NCBI GenBank assembly: GCA_033239125.1
Contig: BSWB01000001.1
Coordinates: forward strand, 163,145,481 to 163,209,480
DNA: 64,000 nt
Direction of reading: 5' to 3'
Source of the DNA: Fagopyrum homotropicum
Lineage: Eukaryota > Streptophyta > Magnoliopsida > Caryophyllales > Polygonaceae
The position numbers and the translations under genes are program-made. Below are positions 59,376 to 64,000 of the stretch, in pieces; the first letter of the stretch is position 1; every line of letters begins with the position of its first letter. The notes under the pieces were generated by a model that saw only the letters and a list, made by a program, of their open reading frames with translations, did not search any database and was not told where the DNA came from.

Positions 59376-60897
59376 TCGCCCTACTAGCTAGTTGTTGTTC
59401 AAAGGCCTTTTGGGCTTTCGAAAATGAAGTCATAGAAGTCTCCATAGCGTTGAGCTTGATCAAGATAGCCTCCAGGACTACGTCCTTCTTTTCCGGCTGA
59501 GACGAACTTGATCCTTGCCCCTGGCTTTTTAATGGAGTAGAAGAAGAAGAAGAAGGGGAAGAGAGGAAAGGGTTAGAGGAATCGTTAGAGTTGGAGTTTG
59601 AATGATTGTTACCGTTATTTTGGTTGTTCGCCCTCCAATTATTGCTGTTGGATCCTCTATTGTTGTTGTTGTAATTGTTGTTCCGGGAACCGTTGTTGTT
59701 GTTACGGTATCCGTTATTGTTGTTCCTTTATCCTTGCTCTTCCTTCTTGGTTTGAGCAACCAAGAGTTTCTTCAATTGCTTCACGTCATTCTTCAAGGAC
59801 ATGAGTTGATTGTTGTTGGGCTGAGTTTCCTGGAAGTTAACTCTTTTAACTCCACCTTCAGCTCCTTGGTGAGTGTACTTCTCCATATGCAAGGCTTGCT
59901 TCTCGATGAAGTCCCAAGCCTCGTCAATCGCCATGTCCATGAAGGTACCGGCGGAGAGTAGTTGGAGATTGAATTGGGTGCTTCCGTCTAGTCCTTTGAA
60001 ATAAATCTCCAATAACTCTAACTTTGGAATCCCATGATGTGGGCAATCCAAAAGGATGTCCTTGAACCGCTCCCATGACTTGGACAAGCTCTCCTTGTCC
60101 TTCATGATGAAAGCGTTGATTTTCCCTCTCATTTCAGCGGTTTTTGAGGGGGGAAAGAATTTGGTCAAGAACTCCGTTGTCATCTCCTCCCATGTGCTGA
60201 TTTTTCCTGGAGGAAGAGATTGATACCAAGTAAGAGCTCTATCTTTTAAAGAAAAGTAAAAAGGTCTTAGCTTGTAGTTGTTATTTTCAATCCTCGGAGG
60301 TCTCAAGGTTTCCATCAAGATCTCATAGTTTTGAAGATGTTGATGTGGTGATTCATTCTCCAGCCCTCCGAACTGGCATTGGCGAATCATGGATAGAACT
60401 AGCGGTCGAAGTTCATAGTCATGGTCCGCTGGATCTCCTAGGTTAACTCCTGGACGCCTCAGTTGTTGATTGGGGTCCATCCTTTGACCTAGGGTTTGTG
60501 GGATTCCTGCAAGAAGAACGTTTCGGACTGGTATCCGAGGTGGAAGTACATCGGCCGGGGCGTCAGGTACTGGGACCTGCATCGGTCGAGGGTCAGCAAC
60601 TGGGACCTGCATCGGTCGAGGATCAGCAACTGGATCTTCCCTCGGTCGAAGTAGAATCTGGTCTCGTATGACGGCCATCTCTACTTCGATTGCTTCAGTC
60701 TTGGTGCGAGTTTCTTCCTTCTCTCGCCTTAGTTTTTCCCTGCTGAGGCGTAGCAGCTCTAGCGCCTCTTTCAATTCGGCCTCAAGATCGCGGTTATCTT
60801 GTTGGGCCATCTTCGCTTCTCTTAAGCGTCGCTTGTATGTCTTTTCTGGTTCGGGATCGTAAGGAACGATTTCCTTCCCAGTGCGGGTTCTTCGCAC
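59376..60897 (-). CDS. Element B gag (with stop before the Asn-rich end)
   Basis: The frame starts MRRTRTGKEIVPYDPEPEK and runs 389 codons to TAA at 59730-59728. A coiled-coil-like Glu/Lys/Arg-rich part covers about 25-85. A duplicated PVADPRPMQV follows, overlapping dyad copies at 60581-60650. The retrotransposon gag domain is about 190-330, with FYFSLKDRALTWYQSLPPG, FFPPSKTAEMRGKINAF and FKDILLDCPHHGIPKLELLE. The stop falls just before an Asn-rich segment (NNNNGYRNNNNG in the same frame, 59727-59600). The frame of the pol start lies about 40 bases further on after a shift near 59,320. Whether the stop is a mutation or a read-through site is unknown. Confidence 0.85.
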
Positions 60898-60996
60898 TTA
60901 AGAAAGAACCTGCACAAGTCACTCAAGTAGAGTGGTTAGTAGACACGGGGGAAAGTGCCCCAAGAGCAAACCGTAACCGGCTCGGTCTAGACCAAG

Positions 60997-61014
60997 TCCC
61001 CAGCAACGGCGCCA
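60997..61014 (-). other. Element B primer-binding site (tRNA-Asp type)
   Basis: On the minus strand TGGCGCCGTTGCTGGGGA starts 6 bp after the LTR end at 61021. This is the primer site usual in Athila elements. Confidence 0.85.
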
Positions 61015-61020
61015 AAAACT

Positions 61021-62340
61021 TGTTCGCTCCAAACGGTGTGTGCAAGCTTTAAATTTATAACCCTAGACGTAAGCTTAAAACAAGGATGCGAACCCGCAGT
61101 GTACGGGTCAATCGTAGTAAAAAGCAAGGAATTCCAGGGGTCGATCACAAGGACTTAGTGAAACAAAGTCCAATTACGGTATGCTTATGTAAATACTAAC
61201 CACAAAAGCAATTAAAACAATCAAAGATGTTAAACAGTCAATAAAGGAAATATGCAATTCTAGGGATTAAAGCATCTAGTTGTGGTTCCAACTCAAGATC
61301 TAAAGATAAGCGGACAAGGCTGAGATTTTTGCATAGGGAAGGTGTTACTAAAGTGGAATAGATCACCGGGTAAGTCTCACTACTCACTAATCCTAAACCT
61401 GTAACTCCTATTACCGGGTAAGTCTCAAAGAATCAAGATAAAGAACTATATCCTCAAACTAACACACCATCTAAGGGAATAGAATTAACCTTTACCGGGT
61501 AAGTCTCATGCTAACTCACAAAGATGGGGTGGAAGCACACTCAAACCCCAATAAAGGATAAACCTTTATTACCTACACTTATGATCTTAGGTACACAAAC
61601 AAAGGAATTACCGGGTAAGTCTCATCCTAAGCTTGCATTGAACCAGGAAAAGTGTAATAAGAATAGGATTTGGCAAACTCTAACACTTAACTCTCAGTTT
61701 CGGATCAGATAAGTCACCTCGGTCAGACAAATTCCACCCCGGCCGAGATGTTCATCGACTGAGCGAGATGCTTAGGGTTAAGGTTAAAGACTCGAACTTT
61801 CAGGGTCCTACTGTGATTAAGATCATTCTATCATTGTTTTTCCCACAACCTTTAGCCAATCACCCTAGAATCACACAAAGAGATTAGCCACTCATCATCA
61901 TGAAAGCAATAATCAAATGTATGGGAAGAAGGTGAATATTTGAATAAGAAGAACTTAATGAAAAGACTTCAATAACTGAATCAAATATCAAAACAAAGCG
62001 TTCCTTGGATAGCAATCCAACAAAGCAAGACAACAAGGAAGAGAATCTAAGGTAATCTTACAAGAAAACCTTCAAAAGCTATAAAAGCTACAATCTTCAA
62101 TCTTCCTTCAACCTTCAAAAAGGTCCTTCAAATCTCCCAACTGAAGTATGGCTGCTGCTGCGTATAAACCCTGATCGGTGGTATGCGAGATGTTAGCGGA
62201 TCTTCAGCCGTAAGCGGGTTTTTGGATTTGTGGAAATCCAACCCTTTTTATAGGAAAATAACCCTCCAAAGATAATATATCTTAGAAAGATGTCTTCCCA
62301 TAAAAATAGGTAAAATATAAGATCTAGTATATCTTCTTCC
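61021..62340 (-). repeat. Element B 5' LTR, truncated
   Basis: Matches 51378 to about 52697 with few differences, including the TATA box (62245-62253) and all four ACCGGGTAAGTCTCA words. It stops near 62340, where sequence of element A's ORF2 begins. About 465 bp of the LTR start are missing, so the upstream promoter part is lost. Confidence 0.9.
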
Positions 62341-62955
62341 TTCCTTCAAAGCGGTAAGGAAGAGGTAAGGCCAATCTGGTACCTTGTCGTTCGTGGGGAG
62401 GCAGTAGTATAACAATGGAAGGTCCTTGAGAGCAACCTTGTTCTCCTCCTTGTGTCCACAGAAGACACTCATGAGAATCTTCGAGATGAGCCTCAAACAG
62501 GGGTGAGTGAATTTGTTGGAATACTCACCCCCTGCATGAAACTCAGATCTGGTGGCGGCCTACCAGAACTCAACAAAGTCTAGTGTCGGGACGGGATCCT
62601 GCCAGTCGTCGGAGGCACAAATAGTCACCCCGAATGCCTCTTGTGGTTGGGTGTAGTCCAATGTATACTTCCTCTTGTTGAACTTAAAAGAAAGTCCAAC
62701 ACAAATATTGTCCTCCTTCTCCATGGTGAATGTGGCGATGAATTGGCGGTTGAGCTCGGGGTGTGTTGGAGCATTCATTATCAGAAAATCGCCGAGCCTA
62801 GCATTGTTGAGGAATGCCTGCATGCTCTCTAACATGCCCAGTTTTTCCAAAGTAGGAACGTGCAGAAATCGAGTTGCAAACACATCCCGACCTTGCATAA
62901 TCCTATACCGCTCCTTCTCAGCCTCCGACAACTTGTATTTCTTCTGTTTTTCCAT
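62341..62955 (-). pseudogene. Element A ORF2, N-terminal part
   Basis: Starts MEKQKKYKLSEAEKERYRIM and continues GRDVFATRFLHVPTLEKLGM, then DYTQPQEAFGVTICASDDW. A TAG at 62562-62560 interrupts it; the same frame goes on (LISKILMSVFCGHKEENKVA and LPTNDKVPDWPYLFLTAL) to the break at about 62340. The ATRF-hL--LE-LG pattern is that of Athila ORF1/ORF2-type proteins. The remaining part is 22 kb away at 39998-39601, because elements T and B lie between them. Confidence 0.7.
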
Positions 62956-63734
62956 TTCTTGTAGTTAAACAAGCAATGGAATTAGAAAGTTCAGAAATTA
63001 GAGTAAGAGACGAACCCTCTGTTGTGTTTTCCGTAGGTGCGGCTGAAGCTTGCGCTTGGGCGGCTTGGCGCAGGGGCGGGAGAAGAGCATAGGGCGATTC
63101 TGGGAGCCTACGAAGGTGGTGGTGCTGGGGCTGTTCCGGCGACTTCTTTGTTGGTGTAGATGTCGCCGGCGGTGTTGAGCGGTGGAGGGAAGAGTGTGAG
63201 GGGCGAGTATGTTGGAGAGTGAGAGGTTTGAGAGGATGAGGTTTGTGTGTGGTGGTGGAGAGGGCCGGTGTCGCAGGGGGCGGTTGTGGCTAGGTCACTG
63301 GAGGTGGCGCGGGAGCGTTGCACAAGGCGGCGTGTGAGAGTTTCCGGAGGGCGCAGGGGCGTGGGAGGCGAGGCGGTGTAGGGTTCGAAGAGTGAATGGA
63401 GAGGGAGGGGAGGGGGCGGTAGTTGTAGGTTATTTCTGGGAAGTGTATTTTTTTCTTTCCTTAATAAGACCGCAGGGGCGGTGGTTTGCCGCCGCAGTGG
63501 CGGTGACAAGGAAGAGGAAGCACGCAGCCTCAGCGTCGGGGGCGGCGCTGAGGATGTGTGTCAAGGGTGGCCGCCGCAGGGGTGTGAGGTGTCACCGCGG
63601 GGGGTGGCGACCAGTGTGTTATAGACGTTGTCCCAATACCGGGGGCGGCGCTAGGCATGGGTGTCACCGCGGGGGCAGTGACACTGAGCTGCAGGGGCGG
63701 TTTTCTTGATAGAGGATCCTCTTCTTATTCTTTC
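62956..63734 (-). other. Element A spacer between post-pol box and ORF2, with dyad cluster
   Basis: GC-rich non-coding spacer. Dyads of the CACCGC-N4-GCGGTG type occur at 63468-63483 (GACCGC-AGGG-GCGGTG) and 63665-63680 (CACCGC-GGGG-GCAGTG). Worn copies are at 63070, 63352, 63490, 63575-63610 and 63690. Long frames here (63108-63509, 63392-63709) are composition artefacts. Confidence 0.75.
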
Positions 63735-63784
63735 GGGTTGCCTCCCGAATAGCGCCTTAATTTTACGTCGTTGGCTCGACGTAA
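63735..63784 (-). promoter_or_regulatory. Element A post-pol stem-loop and GGGAGGCAACCC box
   Basis: On the minus strand TTACGTCG-AGCCAA-CGACGTAA forms an 8 bp stem with 6-base loop. After 9 bases comes GCGCTATTCGGGAGGCAACC plus C. The loop resembles AGCTAGC of element B; the stem differs but pairs. Confidence 0.75.
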
Positions 63785-63795
63785 GGACTCTACCT

Positions 63796-64000
63796 TTATG
63801 ATTGAGCCTCCTCCAACATCACCTTGGGGTTTATAACCGTGTGTGAAGGTAATCCTCCGGAGGACCTAGTTTCAATCCTTGTAATGGCTTCCGTCATTTG
63901 CCCAACCTATTTTTCAAGGTTCTTGATGCTGGATTTGTTGTTTGGACATGAGTAGCAAAGTGTTTAGTCAAAACTTGCAGCATATCTTCAGCTGATTGAT
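63796..64000 (-). pseudogene. Element A gag C-terminal part, joined directly to the post-pol box
   Basis: Minus-strand sequence reads MLQVLTKHFATHVQ and, after a one-base shift near 63940, SSIKNLEK, a TAG at 63909-63907, then VGQMTEAITRIETRSSGGLP. It ends EEAQS and TAA at 63798-63796. The NLE-x-QVGQ...LPS pattern is the end of gag in Athila-type elements. The protease, reverse transcriptase and integrase that should follow are absent: the stop is 12 bases from the post-pol stem-loop. The element continues past the window. Confidence 0.7.

Larger units (their letters stand above)
51378..62340 (-). mobile_element. Element B: Athila-like Ty3/gypsy retrotransposon lacking RT, nested in T
   Basis: The 3' LTR is 51378-53162 and the 5' LTR is 61021 to about 62340 (truncated). 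A tRNA-Asp-type primer site lies at 60997-61014. gag runs from 60897, and a protease-integrase frame spans 59375-56748. A stem-loop with GGGAGGCAACCC box is at 56692-56735, and a broken ORF2 lies at 55932-54559. Primer type and ORF2 position indicate the Athila lineage. The two LTRs differ by only a few percent in the parts I compared, fewer changes than between T's LTRs, consistent with B being younger. Confidence 0.9.

Noticed and set aside
59529..59961. Thr- and Val-rich frames near the gag end
   Set aside because: Shadows of the Asn-rich gag codons (AAC/AAT repeats) in other frames and strand.
63108..63709. Pro/Ser- and Gly/Arg-rich frames
   Set aside because: GC-rich spacer of element A; the frames follow base composition and the dyads and match no family.
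1..64000. CRISPR array, bacterial operon, tRNA or rRNA gene
   Set aside because: No regular repeat-spacer array. No tRNA cloverleaf or rRNA sequence recognised by eye. Introns and transposons show plant nuclear DNA.

Overview
The window is nuclear DNA of a flowering plant, almost certainly a eudicot. Evidence: GT-AG introns in plant-specific gene families (DCD domain, myristoylated glutaredoxin with a Cys-rich tail, B3 domain), Helitrons ending in hairpin plus CTAG, CACTA elements, Athila-type and Tekay-type LTR retrotransposons, long (TA)n tracts and a very AT-rich background. The species cannot be fixed from sequence alone.

Genic left half (1-37.4 kb). The window opens inside the last exons of a DCD-domain (NRP/B2-like) gene (+). 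At 6.56-10.08 kb lies a two-exon glutaredoxin-like gene (-) whose 2.4 kb intron carries three short inverted-repeat elements in a row, separated by (TA)n tracts. A Helitron (+) at 11.02-17.32 kb holds a second, oppositely oriented Helitron at 13.36-17.28 kb. After a putative solo LTR and several MITEs comes a small single-domain B3 gene (+, 25.0 kb) and a B3 relative lacking its N-terminal half (-, 32.8-33.1 kb). Flanking sequence is duplicated between 28.5 and 33.3 kb; one copy contains a 381 bp Helitron and the other is an empty site. At 36.3-37.2 kb fragments of a histone H2A gene and a plasma-membrane H+-ATPase gene sit side by side, as in transposon gene capture.

Nested retrotransposon right half (37.4-64 kb). 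Outer element A (Athila-like, -) has its 3' LTR at 37.45-38.96 kb. Its ORF2 is split: the C-terminal part is at 39.6-40.0 kb and the N-terminal part at 62.34-62.96 kb, with a gag tail at the window edge. The split is caused by element T (Tekay-like chromovirus, +, from 40.0 kb). T's left LTR contains a CACTA element that captured exons of an MGDG synthase gene and a YSL/OPT transporter gene. T's pol end contains a 150 bp CACTA remnant. T's right LTR is interrupted by element B (Athila-like, -, 51.38-62.34 kb), which has an open 875-codon protease-integrase frame with no reverse transcriptase. A deletion at about 62.34 kb joins B's truncated 5' LTR directly to A's ORF2.

Most notable: A and B each carry many copies of a family-specific 16 bp dyad in LTR, untranslated and even coding regions. 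The two dyads follow one template (CACCTC-N4-GAGGTG in B, CACCGC-N4-GCGGTG in A) and differ by a matched change in both arms. This looks like a co-evolving binding site. Both elements also share a stem-loop and GGGAGGCAACCC box just after the pol (or deleted-pol) region. A, B and T are all non-autonomous, but through different losses.
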